Positions 9,067 through 18,723 of a DNA stretch of 64,000 bases are shown in pieces. Position 1 is the stretch's first letter; each line of letters begins with the position of its first letter. Both the position numbers and the translations under genes were made by a program. Source of the stretch: Oceanispirochaeta sp. M1 (lineage in GTDB: Bacteria; Spirochaetota; Spirochaetia; DSM-2461). The stretch spans positions 1 through 64,000 of the forward strand of contig NZ_QQPQ01000030.1 in assembly GCF_003346715.1 (NCBI RefSeq), given 5' to 3'. Below the pieces are notes generated by a model. That model searched no databases, was not told where the DNA came from, and saw only the letters and a list, made by a program, of their open reading frames with translations.

Positions 9067-10338
9067 GTGAAGTTTCATCCAGTCTTATTAATAATAATGA
9101 TGTTTATGTTCGATAGTTGTATGTTTTCTCGTCTCCAGAAAGACAATGATAATTTTAACAGTGCCATTACCATATCAGGTCAAATTATTGATACTCATGA
9201 AAGGGTGAATGAGACAAGTCCTTATGTATTGGTTCTATGGCCGGAGTTGGCTGAAAGCAACGCCAAGTATTGGGTCTTGGGTTCAGAAAAAACATTTGAG
9301 ATATTGATAGCTCCGGGAAAATACTCTCTTGTGGCTTTTAGAGATGATAATCGAGATGGAATGCACCAGGAAGAGGAACCGTCAGGGATATTTATTGAGG
9401 GAATCGATACTGAGTTTCCCGATCAGTCACTTGTTGATGAATGGATCTCTATTGAATTGAACTTAGATGGAAAGGCATCACTTCCTCCTTCAATCACTGA
9501 AGCAGCAGCGGATGAGGTAACAAAAATCTTAAAATGGAGGAAAGATTTTATAGGTAGTATTGTCAATATTGACAATGATATTTTTTCTATGAGCAATGCA
9601 GAAAACGGGTATTGGTCACCCCTCTCGTTTTTCAATGAATTCGGGGCAAAAGTCTATTTTACAGAACCCTATGATCCCTCAAAAATACCTGTTCTTTTTG
9701 TACATGGTGCCCTTGGTACTCCACAAAATTTCTCTTCACTGATTGATAGTCTGGATAAGTCTTTATATCAGCCCTGGGTATATTACTATCCCTCAGGTTT
9801 CGATCTGGACAGTGTGAGCAAACAATTGGCACAACTGATGCATGAGTTGAATATAACATATCCCCATGAATCTTTGATTGTAGTAGCCCACAGTATGGGA
9901 GGACTGGTCAGCAGATCTGCCATTATCAAATACAAGGAAAACTACCCCGGCATACAGATCCCTCTGTATCTGACCTTTGCTACCCCCTGGAATGGTCATG
10001 CATCAGCAGCAAAGGGTGTTGCCAATGCGCCGGCAATTGTCCCGTCATGGTATGATATGGTTCCTGAAAGTCCGTTTATACAAGGACTCTATGCATCTTC
10101 TCTTCCCACAGAAACTAAACATTTTTTATTCTTTGCCTATGAAGGTAAGGGTAGTCTATTCAACTCAGAAAATGATGATGGTTCTGTTACATTGAGCAGC
10201 CAGTTATACCCTGGGGCTCAGAATAGTGCTGAGAGGGTCATCGGTATAAATGCGAATCATGTTGGAATCCTTTCTGATGCAGAATCTCTTAGAATCTTCA
10301 ACTCAGTATTAGACTCCTATTATGCAGGAGATCTATAA
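9067..10338 (+). CDS. Lipase-like alpha/beta hydrolase, putative lipoprotein
   Basis: 423 residues from GTG at 9067, which sits behind a CAGGGGGC ribosome-binding site. The N terminus MKFHPVLLIIMMFMFDSC is a hydrophobic signal with a loose spirochaetal-type lipobox ending in Cys18. The C-terminal half is an alpha/beta hydrolase: the oxyanion-hole segment PVLFVHGALGTPQNF (about residues 215-229), the nucleophile elbow AHSMGGLVSR near residue 275, then DMVPESPF and a late His in INANHVGIL. Residues ~35-130 resemble a beta-sandwich domain with YSLVAFRDDNRDG. It is likely anchored in a membrane and cleaves esters; the substrate is not predictable. It is a single transcription unit. Confidence 0.75.
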   Translation: MKFHPVLLIIMMFMFDSCMFSRLQKDNDNFNSAITISGQIIDTHERVNETSPYVLVLWPELAESNAKYWVLGSEKTFEILIAPGKYSLVAFRDDNRDGMHQEEEPSGIFIEGIDTEFPDQSLVDEWISIELNLDGKASLPPSITEAAADEVTKILKWRKDFIGSIVNIDNDIFSMSNAENGYWSPLSFFNEFGAKVYFTEPYDPSKIPVLFVHGALGTPQNFSSLIDSLDKSLYQPWVYYYPSGFDLDSVSKQLAQLMHELNITYPHESLIVVAHSMGGLVSRSAIIKYKENYPGIQIPLYLTFATPWNGHASAAKGVANAPAIVPSWYDMVPESPFIQGLYASSLPTETKHFLFFAYEGKGSLFNSENDDGSVTLSSQLYPGAQNSAERVIGINANHVGILSDAESLRIFNSVLDSYYAGDL

Positions 10339-10393
10339 ACGACCCAGATTACTTGCCAATAGTTTTTATTTATAGTCTACTGTTCATCAAACC

Positions 10394-11578
10394 ATGAAAA
10401 AACTGACTAAAATCATAAGTCCATCCTATGTCAAGGGATTTGAATGCATCGCCGGTGACTGCGAAGACAGCTGCTGCATCGGATGGAATATTGATATCGA
10501 TAAAATAACATACCGCAGATACTTCCGAACTAAAGATATGCTGATGAAGAAAGAGTTTGTAAAGCATATCCATAGAAATGAAGAGAGTCATTGTGATGAG
10601 GTCGATTATGGTCGGGCTCGTATGCAGGAGTCCAAATACTGCCCCTTCCTCAATGAAAATAAGCTTTGCAGGATATATATCAATCTGGGTGAAGACTACC
10701 TCTCAAATGTCTGTTCCTCTTATCCAAGAGTCTATAACATTCTGGATGGAAGTTATGAACTCTCTCTCTATATGTCCTGTCCGGAAGCAGTGCGGAAATT
10801 ACTGGAAAGCAGGGATCCTATCAAATTCATTGAGGAAGATATTTCACTCAATAAGCATATTATCAATAGTGCGGTGGACACAAAAGACAAGCGATGGAAG
10901 GGGTCACCTATCCGCCGGATTAAAGAACTGCGCAGCATGTCCATTGCAGCCATTCAGAACAGAGAGCTCTGTATTACAGATAGACTTTTAAAGCTGGGAT
11001 ATGAGCTGCATAAGATCAGCCGCTCAGAACAATCTGATAGAAATAACAGTCATGATCCCTTGATGGTTCCGGATAATCATACATTCCAGCTTGGATTTTT
11101 TAGAAATGCAATCGAATCTCTACAAGTTTTTTCTGAGATTGACAGCAGCCAGTTTATTGATTTAACGAAAAAGGTTCTGGCCGGGTTCAACTTAATGGAG
11201 GACAGGCCCCTAAAAGAAAAAGCTCAGCTTTATGAAGAGGCCCTCAATACTGTTTTAGATCCCTTTATGAGAGAGCATAGTTATCTCTTTGAGCATTACC
11301 TGGTGAACTCCATGTTCCAGGGTAATTTTCCTTTTACAGTGAATGATAATATCTTTGATGGATATTTAATGATAACTGTCCGCTATGCCTTTATTCGGTT
11401 TTATCTGGCAGGAATAGCCGCTGTGGATGGTGAAATTTCAAAGGATGATGTTGTTCTGATGATTCAGGTTCATACAAAAACAATTGATCACCATGACAGC
11501 TTTATTCAGAATCAATTAGAGGAGCTCAGAGAAAAGCAGTTTGATACTATGGAATTTGTTTCCAGCTTATTGGGATAA
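10394..11578 (+). CDS. fliB: FliB-like flagellin lysine-N-methylase homologue
   Basis: A 394-residue cytoplasmic protein with the family signature GFECIAGDCEDSCCIGW at residues 15-31 and further Cys at 83, 92, 107 and 129 (KYCPFL...KLCRIY...NVCSSYPR...MSCPEA). In Salmonella, FliB methylates flagellin lysines; the clustered Cys suggest a metal or iron-sulphur site. No flagellar gene is adjacent, so it is an orphan. Spirochaetes have periplasmic flagella, which gives it a plausible substrate, but many FliB-annotated homologues lack direct proof. The family call is solid; the precise reaction is inferred. Confidence 0.7.
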   Translation: MKKLTKIISPSYVKGFECIAGDCEDSCCIGWNIDIDKITYRRYFRTKDMLMKKEFVKHIHRNEESHCDEVDYGRARMQESKYCPFLNENKLCRIYINLGEDYLSNVCSSYPRVYNILDGSYELSLYMSCPEAVRKLLESRDPIKFIEEDISLNKHIINSAVDTKDKRWKGSPIRRIKELRSMSIAAIQNRELCITDRLLKLGYELHKISRSEQSDRNNSHDPLMVPDNHTFQLGFFRNAIESLQVFSEIDSSQFIDLTKKVLAGFNLMEDRPLKEKAQLYEEALNTVLDPFMREHSYLFEHYLVNSMFQGNFPFTVNDNIFDGYLMITVRYAFIRFYLAGIAAVDGEISKDDVVLMIQVHTKTIDHHDSFIQNQLEELREKQFDTMEFVSSLLG

Positions 11579-11650
11579 TGTCAAAAATATGCTGTCTCTC
11601 CTGAGCTGTTTATTTGACAATTTGAAATCATCTCCCACAATTGAAGGTAT

Positions 11651-12550
11651 ATGAAAAAACTACTATTCGCCCTGGCTCTGATAATCGCACTCTCCGGCTG
11701 CACCCGCTATGGCGGCGATACTTATAGGTCTAACCGCCGGGGGAATATCAAACTCTATTCAGGCAGTGATGCTCCCACCAAAATCATCAGGAATAATATA
11801 TGGAGTATTTCCAAGTTTCTGTCTGATAAACTGCCTAAGCAGAACAGTACATATGAAGTCTATGTTACTGATAAGGACATTGTCGGCTTCCTTTCGGATG
11901 AGGATTTTATTCAGCATGTCTTTGACAGGATAAAAGAGAATCAATTCTATGATGATAAACAGCAGGAAAAAGCGGCTCTTCTTACAACCACTGACCTGAG
12001 AACTTTATTTGAGAATCCACAGAATATGACGGGACAGTCCATGTATATGATCCCCGTGGCGAATATTATCATACTGAAAAATGATGAGAATTACGGCAGA
12101 CGTTTTTTCCTGTATTCCTATGTGACCCTGCTTCTATGTGAGAACAATCCTGATTACTATCTCAATGATTCAAAGAGCCAGGCAGAACTCACAGATGCAC
12201 TTCTTTTTAAATTTATGCTCTCGGGATTCCCCAGTATTTATTCCAGGTATTTTTCAAAGTATCCCGGCAGAGATCCGTCGGCAGAAATCTATTCCATGCT
12301 GGCAGGGATTGATATTCAGTATCTGGAAGATATATATGAACTGGATCTCCGGCGGTTTAAATCTGTACAAGAGACACAGCTTGCCTATGATGAAGAAGCT
12401 GTAATCTACTACGCCTATTTTTTCAAATATCTGTTTGAAACTGTAGAGAACGATACGGTACTTGAACTGATGGACTCTCTTTTTATGCCCCATGAGGATA
12501 GATCTGCAGATCTCCGCAGGATATATTCTGAATGGAAGGATCAGCTTTAA
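11651..12550 (+). CDS. Hypothetical lipoprotein
   Basis: A 299-residue protein beginning MKKLLFALALIIALSGC, a classical lipoprotein signal peptide with Cys17. The mature part is mixed alpha/beta with many Tyr and acidic residues. I recognise no domain. YEVYVTDKDIVGFLSDEDF and LFENPQNMTGQSMYMIPV are the most structured-looking stretches. A HExxH or similar protease motif is absent. It ends 4 bp inside the convergent GtrA gene, so the two stop codons overlap. It follows the FliB-like gene by 72 bp and could be cotranscribed with it. Confidence 0.65.
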   Translation: MKKLLFALALIIALSGCTRYGGDTYRSNRRGNIKLYSGSDAPTKIIRNNIWSISKFLSDKLPKQNSTYEVYVTDKDIVGFLSDEDFIQHVFDRIKENQFYDDKQQEKAALLTTTDLRTLFENPQNMTGQSMYMIPVANIIILKNDENYGRRFFLYSYVTLLLCENNPDYYLNDSKSQAELTDALLFKFMLSGFPSIYSRYFSKYPGRDPSAEIYSMLAGIDIQYLEDIYELDLRRFKSVQETQLAYDEEAVIYYAYFFKYLFETVENDTVLELMDSLFMPHEDRSADLRRIYSEWKDQL

Positions 12551-12969
12551 GCCTGGGCATCTGCTCTGGCTGTGAAGACCATATATTTACACAGGAAATA
12601 GAAGATAAGACCATATAGAGGGTAGGCCAGCAGTGCGGAAACGCCGTCTCTCCACCCCAGACTGTCCATCAGCAGGCGGAAGATCAGAAATTGTACAATA
12701 TAGGAAACTGCAAAGGAGATAAGGAAAAGAACAATCTCTAAAAAGTTATATTTATGTGTTTTAAAAGTCCAATGTTTGTTTAAGGTGAAATTGCTGATAA
12801 GGCCGCCGGCATATCCCACCCTGTTAGACCAGATGGCACCGGCTCCGAGAAGTTCATTACATAGGAAAAACAGTCCGAAAATGACAAGTGTATTTGCTAT
12901 CCCCACAGTGGTGTAACGGACAATATCGTAGGCGAATAGTTTTTTCAAAAGTTTTTGATCAGAGCTCAT
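12547..12969 (-). CDS. GtrA-family membrane protein
   Basis: A 140-residue protein with four hydrophobic segments. The GtrA/DPMS signature is visible: YDIVRYTTVGIANTLVIFGL at residues 14-33, then the conserved FTLNKHWTFK after the second segment. Family members are thought to flip or assist polyprenyl-linked sugars used in surface polysaccharide modification. No glycosyltransferase partner is adjacent. It lies downstream of the sigma-54 response-regulator gene with an 81-bp gap and overlaps the stop of the convergent lipoprotein gene. Confidence 0.85.
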   Translation of the reverse strand: MSSDQKLLKKLFAYDIVRYTTVGIANTLVIFGLFFLCNELLGAGAIWSNRVGYAGGLISNFTLNKHWTFKTHKYNFLEIVLFLISFAVSYIVQFLIFRLLMDSLGWRDGVSALLAYPLYGLIFYFLCKYMVFTARADAQA

Positions 12970-13050
12970 TAGCTAATTTTAATATGGAATCGGAGTAAAA
13001 TGCATCTGTTTTACCCACTTTTTCCAGTTTTTTTATGTGGTGAGATGCTC

Positions 13051-14373
13051 TTAATTCAACCTGTCTGCCATTCCATATTCAATCAGCTTGTTTTGAATTG
13101 TTCGCCTGGAAATACCAAGTTCTTTAGCAGCTTTAGTTCTGTTTCCCTCCCAGCGGAGGAGTGATTCCAGTATCATCTCTTTTTCCATTGCGTGAAGGCT
13201 GCCTGGTTTATCATGGACTTGAGCCATTCGGGATGGATCTTGCAATTCCAGATCGTCAGAGCTTATGATGGTTCCTTCGGCATAGATACAGGCCCGTTCC
13301 AGAATATTTTCCAGCTCCCTGATATTTCCGGGATAGGGGTAGGATTCAAGGGAACTTACAGCCTCGGGGCTGATACTGTTAATAGAGCTCCCCATTTTTA
13401 TATTGAGATTTTTCAAAAGCAGTGTTGTCAGAGGAATTATGTCTTCCTTCCGTTCTCTTAAGGGCGGCAGTTCAATACGGGCCACATTGAGCCGGTAAAA
13501 CAGGTCTTCCCGGAAACTTCCCTCTTTTATTGAATTTTCCAGAGTCCTGTTAGTTGCGGAGATGATTCTGGCTTTGATCGGAAGTTCATCCAATCCACCA
13601 AGCCTTCTGATAGTTTTCTCCTGTAGAACTCTGAGAAGTTTCACCTGCATGCCGGCAGACATCTCCCCAATTTCATCAAGAAAGAGTGTCCCTTCGGCTG
13701 CAGCTTCAAAGAGACCGATCTTCCTTCTTTCGGCTCCAGTAAAGGAACCTTTTTCATGTCCGAAGAGCTCACTTTCAAGAAGTTCTTCAGGGATGCCTCC
13801 CACATTGATACTTAGAAAAGGTCCTTCTCTATTACCTGAGAGCTGGTGAATATATCTGGCTGTGACTTCTTTACCGCTTCCACTCTCTCCTGTGATAAGT
13901 ACTGTAGAGGGAGTCGGAGCTATCTTTTGTATTCTTGTTTTAAGATGCTTCATGGTCAATGAGTGGGCAATATAGCTGTCATTCTTTTCTTTTGAAAGGA
14001 GTTCTTTTTTTAGAGTTTGAGCATCGGATGCATTTTTAATCCTGTGGATAAGGACGTCCGGATCAAAGGGTTTCACCATATAGTCATAGGCGCCCAGTTT
14101 GAGAGCTTGAACGGCATCATCTGCCTGACCAAAGGCTGATATCATAATAACGGGTATATCCAGAGACTGTTCTTTCAGCCAAGCCAGTAACTCAAGACCG
14201 TCCATTCCGGGCATCTTCAAGTCACTCACAATAATATCAATATCTATATTTTCTACTATCCGCTGTGCTGCAAAACCATTTTCCGCAGACTCACAATCTA
14301 TCCCTTCCATAGCCAGAAGTTTTACAAAGATCTCTCTTATATTGGTCTCATCATCAACTATAAGAACTCTCAT
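13051..14373 (-). CDS. NtrC-family sigma-54-dependent response regulator
   Basis: A 440-residue protein. The receiver domain (1-120) has acidic residues DD at 7-8 and the phosphoacceptor Asp51 (IIVSDLKMPGMDG). The AAA+ sigma-54 activation domain (~140-370) has Walker A GESGSGKE, the GAFTGA loop as KGSFTGAERR, and Walker B GTLFLDEIGEM. A Fis-type HTH ends the protein (TKAAKELGISRRTIQNKL). It overlaps the sensor kinase gene by 4 bp (ATGA), giving a translationally coupled two-component pair. It should activate sigma-54 promoters; a consensus one lies just beyond the kinase gene, at 15780. Confidence 0.95.
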   Translation of the reverse strand: MRVLIVDDETNIREIFVKLLAMEGIDCESAENGFAAQRIVENIDIDIIVSDLKMPGMDGLELLAWLKEQSLDIPVIMISAFGQADDAVQALKLGAYDYMVKPFDPDVLIHRIKNASDAQTLKKELLSKEKNDSYIAHSLTMKHLKTRIQKIAPTPSTVLITGESGSGKEVTARYIHQLSGNREGPFLSINVGGIPEELLESELFGHEKGSFTGAERRKIGLFEAAAEGTLFLDEIGEMSAGMQVKLLRVLQEKTIRRLGGLDELPIKARIISATNRTLENSIKEGSFREDLFYRLNVARIELPPLRERKEDIIPLTTLLLKNLNIKMGSSINSISPEAVSSLESYPYPGNIRELENILERACIYAEGTIISSDDLELQDPSRMAQVHDKPGSLHAMEKEMILESLLRWEGNRTKAAKELGISRRTIQNKLIEYGMADRLN

Positions 14374-15617
14374 GATTTAATCTTTCCTTTCTCAGATTTC
14401 AGAAGGGGAAGCCAGAAGGAGACCGTTGTTCCTTTGCCCTCTATTGAATTGATTTTTATACAGATGTTTTTATCATCAAGAAATTTCTTTACAACCATAA
14501 GACCCACACCGCTTCCCTTTGTTTTTGTTGTATAAAATGGATCAAATATTCTCTGTTGAACATCTGCAGGAATGCCCGTACCCTCATCTTTAATACTGAT
14601 ATTGACTGTTTTTTTCAGAACCATACAGTGAACAGAAATTCCAGACAGGGAGGAGCCGCTTTCAATCGCATTATTCAGAAGGTTCTCCATGACTGAGCGG
14701 AAACGGTCTCTATTGAAGTCAATGTACTGATCAATCTCTGGAACTTCCCATTGGATCTCTTCAGGAAATTGTATTTTTATTTCATTTAATGCTGTATTAA
14801 GACTGATTGTTTGAGATTCTTGAACAGGGGTTTTCAGGAAATCTCTTACTGTATCCATCAGACGGGTCAAGCGATCCACTTCTTCATTGATAATCTGGAT
14901 ATCTTCCTGTTCAATCTGAGGGTACTTTTTCTTTAAAAAGGAACCCTGCAGCTTGATGGCGCTTAAGGGATTTTTCATTTCATGGGTCAGGACTCTTAAT
15001 GCTGTACCCAGAATTACCAGATTCCTCTGCTCATCAAGTTTGTTCCTCAGATTCAATCCTCTCTGATAGGAGAGAATGGCAAGTGTAAAAAAAGTGATAA
15101 GAAAAAATTGAATAAATCCATACTGTAAATCTGTACTTTTGATTTTCTGTACAAGAAATTCATCATGAAACTCAATATGAATATGAACCTTTCTCTCTTC
15201 AAAGGACATCATGTTATCAATGAACTTTAAGTATTCAGGAGGGATTAACAGCTCGGGAATCATATTAACAATAACCAGATTTTCTTCTTTAATCAGAATT
15301 ATGCTGTTTTGTTCATCCCAGTCAAATAGTCGAGGATCTTTTTTTATAATTCCATAGTCGTAAATTGTCTGTCCCAGCTCATCAATAATCACAAGACCTG
15401 TGATCTCTTCTTTATTATATTTCATCTGATCATCAGTAAAATCGGGGTAGGTGGATAAAATTTTGAAAGCAGCATGTGTAAAATCTTGTTCAACAAGACG
15501 GAATGCTCTGTCCTGAGAATCTTTTATAATGTATCTGGCAGATAAAGATGCCATAACCAGACCGAATACCAGGGTACTGTACATAAATATGATCCCTGTG
15601 TTTTTTATCATTTTCAT
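14370..15617 (-). CDS. Sensor histidine kinase, partner of the NtrC-type regulator
   Basis: A 415-residue membrane kinase. TM1 is at residues 6-26 and TM2 at about 166-184, enclosing a ~140-residue periplasmic sensor domain. Then come a HisKA domain with His212 in THEMKNPLSAIK and an HATPase domain with N box NLLNNAIESG, G1 DEGTGIP and G2 GSGVGLMVV. It is divergent from the GIN-domain gene and operonic with the response regulator. The sensed signal is unknown. Confidence 0.93.
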   Translation of the reverse strand: MKMIKNTGIIFMYSTLVFGLVMASLSARYIIKDSQDRAFRLVEQDFTHAAFKILSTYPDFTDDQMKYNKEEITGLVIIDELGQTIYDYGIIKKDPRLFDWDEQNSIILIKEENLVIVNMIPELLIPPEYLKFIDNMMSFEERKVHIHIEFHDEFLVQKIKSTDLQYGFIQFFLITFFTLAILSYQRGLNLRNKLDEQRNLVILGTALRVLTHEMKNPLSAIKLQGSFLKKKYPQIEQEDIQIINEEVDRLTRLMDTVRDFLKTPVQESQTISLNTALNEIKIQFPEEIQWEVPEIDQYIDFNRDRFRSVMENLLNNAIESGSSLSGISVHCMVLKKTVNISIKDEGTGIPADVQQRIFDPFYTTKTKGSGVGLMVVKKFLDDKNICIKINSIEGKGTTVSFWLPLLKSEKGKIKS

Positions 15618-15779
15618 AATTACTGATGATAGTCAAAAAATTATATTCAGAATAGTGCGAAAAATCTTCCCACTTTTAAAGGCAGGAGTAATTTATTCCC
15701 ATGATCTCTTGATATCACTAGTATGGCTGTATTCAGTTATCTCGTTAGCAGGTAAGTAAATAAATAATTTTATAAAAGT

Positions 15780-15795
15780 TGGCACTCTAATTGCT
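15780..15795 (+). promoter_or_regulatory. Sigma-54 (-24/-12) promoter
   Basis: TGGCAC (15780-15785), 5 bp, TTGCT (15791-15795) matches the sigma-54 consensus TGGCAC-N5-TTGCW exactly. The expected transcription start is about 15806, so translation of the downstream gene must start at 15832/15835 and not at the upstream in-frame GTG (15802). The sigma-54 activator and its kinase are encoded immediately divergently. I see no convincing enhancer palindrome in 15618-15778. Confidence 0.88.
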
Positions 15796-15834
15796 TTAGT
15801 AGTGAGTACAAACAAATTATTTATGGAGTTTATG

Positions 15835-16668
15835 ATGAACGTAACAAAGAAAAGTATTGCAGTGATCGGGATTGTCCTGATGTCATTAGTTTTTTCAACA
15901 GGGGCATTTGCCTTTGGAACAGTCCCGGGAAGCGGTCAGACTGCAACCATTACAAAAGAGTTTACAGCAATTAATGAGCTGTCTCTTAAAGGTATATCTG
16001 ATTTTACAATTGTAGAGTCAGACAGTGCTATGGTTTCCATTACAGGTGATAAGACCTATGTCGAGATGGTTAATCTGGAAGGAACAGAGGGCTACCTCTA
16101 TATCGAGTCCAATGTTAAATATCCTGTGTCTGTTGTTGTAAGTACTTCTTCCCTGGAGAGTCTGGTTCTTTCAAAAGCCTCAGCTGGTAGTATTGAAGGT
16201 AAGTTTGATCTGGATTCCCTTTCTATAAGCCTTGTCAGTAAAAGCAGCCTCACAGCCGCAGATGCTCTGACCGCTAATGAGCTCTCCATCTATGCAGGTG
16301 CCTATACCAAATTGAATGCAGAAGTTTATACCAAACTCCTCACCGTTGACTCACTGGGTAATTCGGCAGTCGTACTTACAGGTGAAGCAGAGCAGTTCAA
16401 TGTTGATTTCACTCAGGGAACTGGTGTCTTTAATAACCTGAATGTTCAGTATGCAAATATCAATGTGTCTGGAGAATCTTCGGTAGATGCAGTATTCCCC
16501 GGAAACAGCATAACTACAGTTAATGCAAGCAGCGACAGCGCAGTAAGCCTTGATATGAACGGTATTCTAAAAGCTCATATGAGTGGAGACAGTACACTTG
16601 AATATGCAGGAAATATCGAGTGGGTTGGAAGAATAGTAGCAGATGATGCTGAAGTTTCAACACTTTGA
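15835..16668 (+). CDS. Secreted GIN-domain (DUF2807) protein
   Basis: About 277 residues from ATG 15835 (adjacent ATG 15832 possible), 7 nt behind a TATGGAGT ribosome-binding site. The signal peptide is MNVTKKSIAVIGIVLMSLVF...GAFAFG. The mature protein is a repetitive beta-solenoid rich in Ser, Val and Leu (ISDFTIVESDSAMVSITGD, LDSLSISLVSKSSLTAAD), as in the putative auto-transporter adhesin head GIN domain. It is probably periplasmic or surface-exposed. It is preceded by a perfect sigma-54 promoter and faces a sigma-54 two-component system, so it is its likely target. Its role is unknown; envelope-stress or surface function is a guess. Confidence 0.8.
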   Translation: MNVTKKSIAVIGIVLMSLVFSTGAFAFGTVPGSGQTATITKEFTAINELSLKGISDFTIVESDSAMVSITGDKTYVEMVNLEGTEGYLYIESNVKYPVSVVVSTSSLESLVLSKASAGSIEGKFDLDSLSISLVSKSSLTAADALTANELSIYAGAYTKLNAEVYTKLLTVDSLGNSAVVLTGEAEQFNVDFTQGTGVFNNLNVQYANINVSGESSVDAVFPGNSITTVNASSDSAVSLDMNGILKAHMSGDSTLEYAGNIEWVGRIVADDAEVSTL

Positions 16669-16692
16669 TTCTAAAGGTTTCTGGAGATATAT

Positions 16693-16740
16693 AAAAAATC
16701 ATATCAGGCTGGCTGGGCAATGCTCGGACGGCCTGATTTG
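16693..16740 (-). terminator. Probable terminator of the AraC-type regulator gene
   Basis: An inverted repeat, ATCAGGC (16703-16709) with GCCTGAT (16731-16737), lies in the convergent gap. On the minus strand it is followed by ATGATTTTTT, a plausible terminator for the gene ending at 16753. On the plus strand only TTT follows, so it may act weakly for the GIN gene. The 21-nt loop is long. Confidence 0.5.
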
Positions 16741-16752
16741 TCTGGAAGGGAT

Positions 16753-18669
16753 CTAAGGTATTAAAGCTTCTTTATGATAGTCACCGGGAGTTCGACCGAA
16801 CTCCTTCTTAAACAGACGGAAAAAAGTACCCATGCTTGCAAAGCCGGACTGTTCTGCAATTTCTTTGACAGTGAAGTCTGAGGTACGCAGAAGGAGTTCC
16901 GCCTTATCTAAACGGCAGTGATTGATATATCCGGCAATACTGTAAGAACTGTGTTGTTTAAAGAGCCGGTTCAGATAACTGGATGTTAGCTGAAAACGGT
17001 CTGCAATGGAATCGGCCGACAGATTTAAATCATTGAGCTCAGCATCTATGATCTCTTTGATATGGATAACTGTATTATCATGTTTTGCTTCTTTCATTTC
17101 ACTGCATTCATGAATAACTTTCAGTATTATCTCGCTTAGCAGTTCCTTCACTTCCTTAATAGTTTCCGGATTCTGTATTCTGAGAATCATAGGGGTGACA
17201 TTGTCAATAGAATGGATATGGTAGGTTCTTTCCAGTGTTTCCACAATTGAGATCAAAGTTGCAGTAAATCTGATAATAAGACGTCTCATATTCTGAGGAC
17301 CGTAGGAATTACCGTACCCGATAAGGTCATCCAGTATTTTTAATGTTTCAGATTCGTTCAATGTATTCATGGCATCAACAAAGTGTTTCTCTTTATCCAG
17401 GGGGTAGTGGAATGTCTCTTTACTGGTCAAAGAGGATGATCCTGAGTAGATAAATGAACCTTTCCCGGAGATAAAGCGGTATTGAGTCAATTGTAACAGC
17501 CGGGAGAAATCCTGATCCAGATCAATTTCTTCCGTATTTAAAAGGCCGAATGTCATTGTTGTTGAAATCTCATTCTCTTCAAGAAGAATTCCATGATTCA
17601 GTTCAAACCACTCTTTTAAATTCTCGTTTTCATCAGATTGAGAGGAATTGATCAGAAAAACAATCATATCCTCGCCGTAGCGAAAGGATTCAAAGACCAT
17701 GTCTCTATTGCGGATCATAGTTTCCAGAGATCCGGTCATTCTATTTATTATTTTATCCTGCTCGGCAATATTATGCTGATGGGAGAACAGTGAGTAATCA
17801 TCAATCTGCAGTGCCAGGGGTTGAATCGCTTCTGATAGTTTCAGCTTTATTCCGAGTTCTTCTTTTCTTCTGTTAAAGAGTTCCAGGTTTTCCTCACAGC
17901 TGTTACATACCAGTTTCTTTAAAAGCTGATTCTTCTGATCTTTCAGATACAGGCTTCGGTTTTCCTGTGATGCTTTCAGCTGCCTTTGAACCAGGACCAG
18001 GAGAGCCATAATCAGAAGAACAGTTACAGACAGAACTATGGAGAAGATTCTGACCCGTTGGAGATACAGATCACCGGCCATTTCCAGGTCCAACATTACC
18101 AATGTGAAGAGGGTATCAAATTCTTTTGTCGCATTATCAAGGGACTCAAGGGCATAGACCGTATCATCCAGCAGGAATATTTCGCTTACAGTCAGCTGAT
18201 CAGACATTCTGAGTTTATACATTGTGTGGAGAAAACCGTTTACCATGACCTTTTCACCCAGTCCGGTTTGAATGATTTTCAGAAAAAAATGATCTGCATT
18301 ATTCAGCTGTACTTCTGTAAAACGCCAGACACGGATTATCCCGTCTATTTTTTCAGGTATGTGATCCAGTTTCTGGATCTGCTTGTTTTTTGCAAACTTA
18401 TCCAGAGACTTTGAGAAGTCCTTGTAATGGGTTGTCCACTTCGTTATTTCATATGGAATTTCATTTTCCCTGATCGTATATCTATCCAGAAGTATCTGGT
18501 TTGTTTCATTCTGCAGCATATTCCAGTCGGCATGAAGCTTTACGGATTCCAGTGCCAGAGCCTGTACACGGTTGGAGTGGGTGTTATAGAAAACAATACC
18601 TGCAGTCAGCAGAGTGAGAGTTATAAATGCTGCAAAAAACAGAACGAAAAAACGATGGATTTTTAGCAT
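16753..18669 (-). CDS. Membrane-bound AraC-family regulator
   Basis: A 638-residue protein with TM1 at residues 8-28, an extracytoplasmic region of ~180 residues, TM2 at about 208-228 (IVLSVTVLLIMALLVLV), a cytoplasmic middle domain, and a C-terminal AraC HTH pair (ADSIADRFQLTSSYLNRLF...VKEIAEQSGFASMGTFF). This one-component plan resembles YesM and YesN joined in one chain but without receiver or kinase motifs. It is divergent, with a 54-bp gap, from the operon of two binding proteins, two permeases and GH31, which it presumably controls after sensing sugar outside, perhaps via a binding protein. Confidence 0.85.
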   Translation of the reverse strand: MLKIHRFFVLFFAAFITLTLLTAGIVFYNTHSNRVQALALESVKLHADWNMLQNETNQILLDRYTIRENEIPYEITKWTTHYKDFSKSLDKFAKNKQIQKLDHIPEKIDGIIRVWRFTEVQLNNADHFFLKIIQTGLGEKVMVNGFLHTMYKLRMSDQLTVSEIFLLDDTVYALESLDNATKEFDTLFTLVMLDLEMAGDLYLQRVRIFSIVLSVTVLLIMALLVLVQRQLKASQENRSLYLKDQKNQLLKKLVCNSCEENLELFNRRKEELGIKLKLSEAIQPLALQIDDYSLFSHQHNIAEQDKIINRMTGSLETMIRNRDMVFESFRYGEDMIVFLINSSQSDENENLKEWFELNHGILLEENEISTTMTFGLLNTEEIDLDQDFSRLLQLTQYRFISGKGSFIYSGSSSLTSKETFHYPLDKEKHFVDAMNTLNESETLKILDDLIGYGNSYGPQNMRRLIIRFTATLISIVETLERTYHIHSIDNVTPMILRIQNPETIKEVKELLSEIILKVIHECSEMKEAKHDNTVIHIKEIIDAELNDLNLSADSIADRFQLTSSYLNRLFKQHSSYSIAGYINHCRLDKAELLLRTSDFTVKEIAEQSGFASMGTFFRLFKKEFGRTPGDYHKEALIP

Positions 18670-18723
18670 GGGGTCAGTCTATCATGTACTTATCGTTTTC
18701 GCTATCAAGGATTGGTTCAGACT

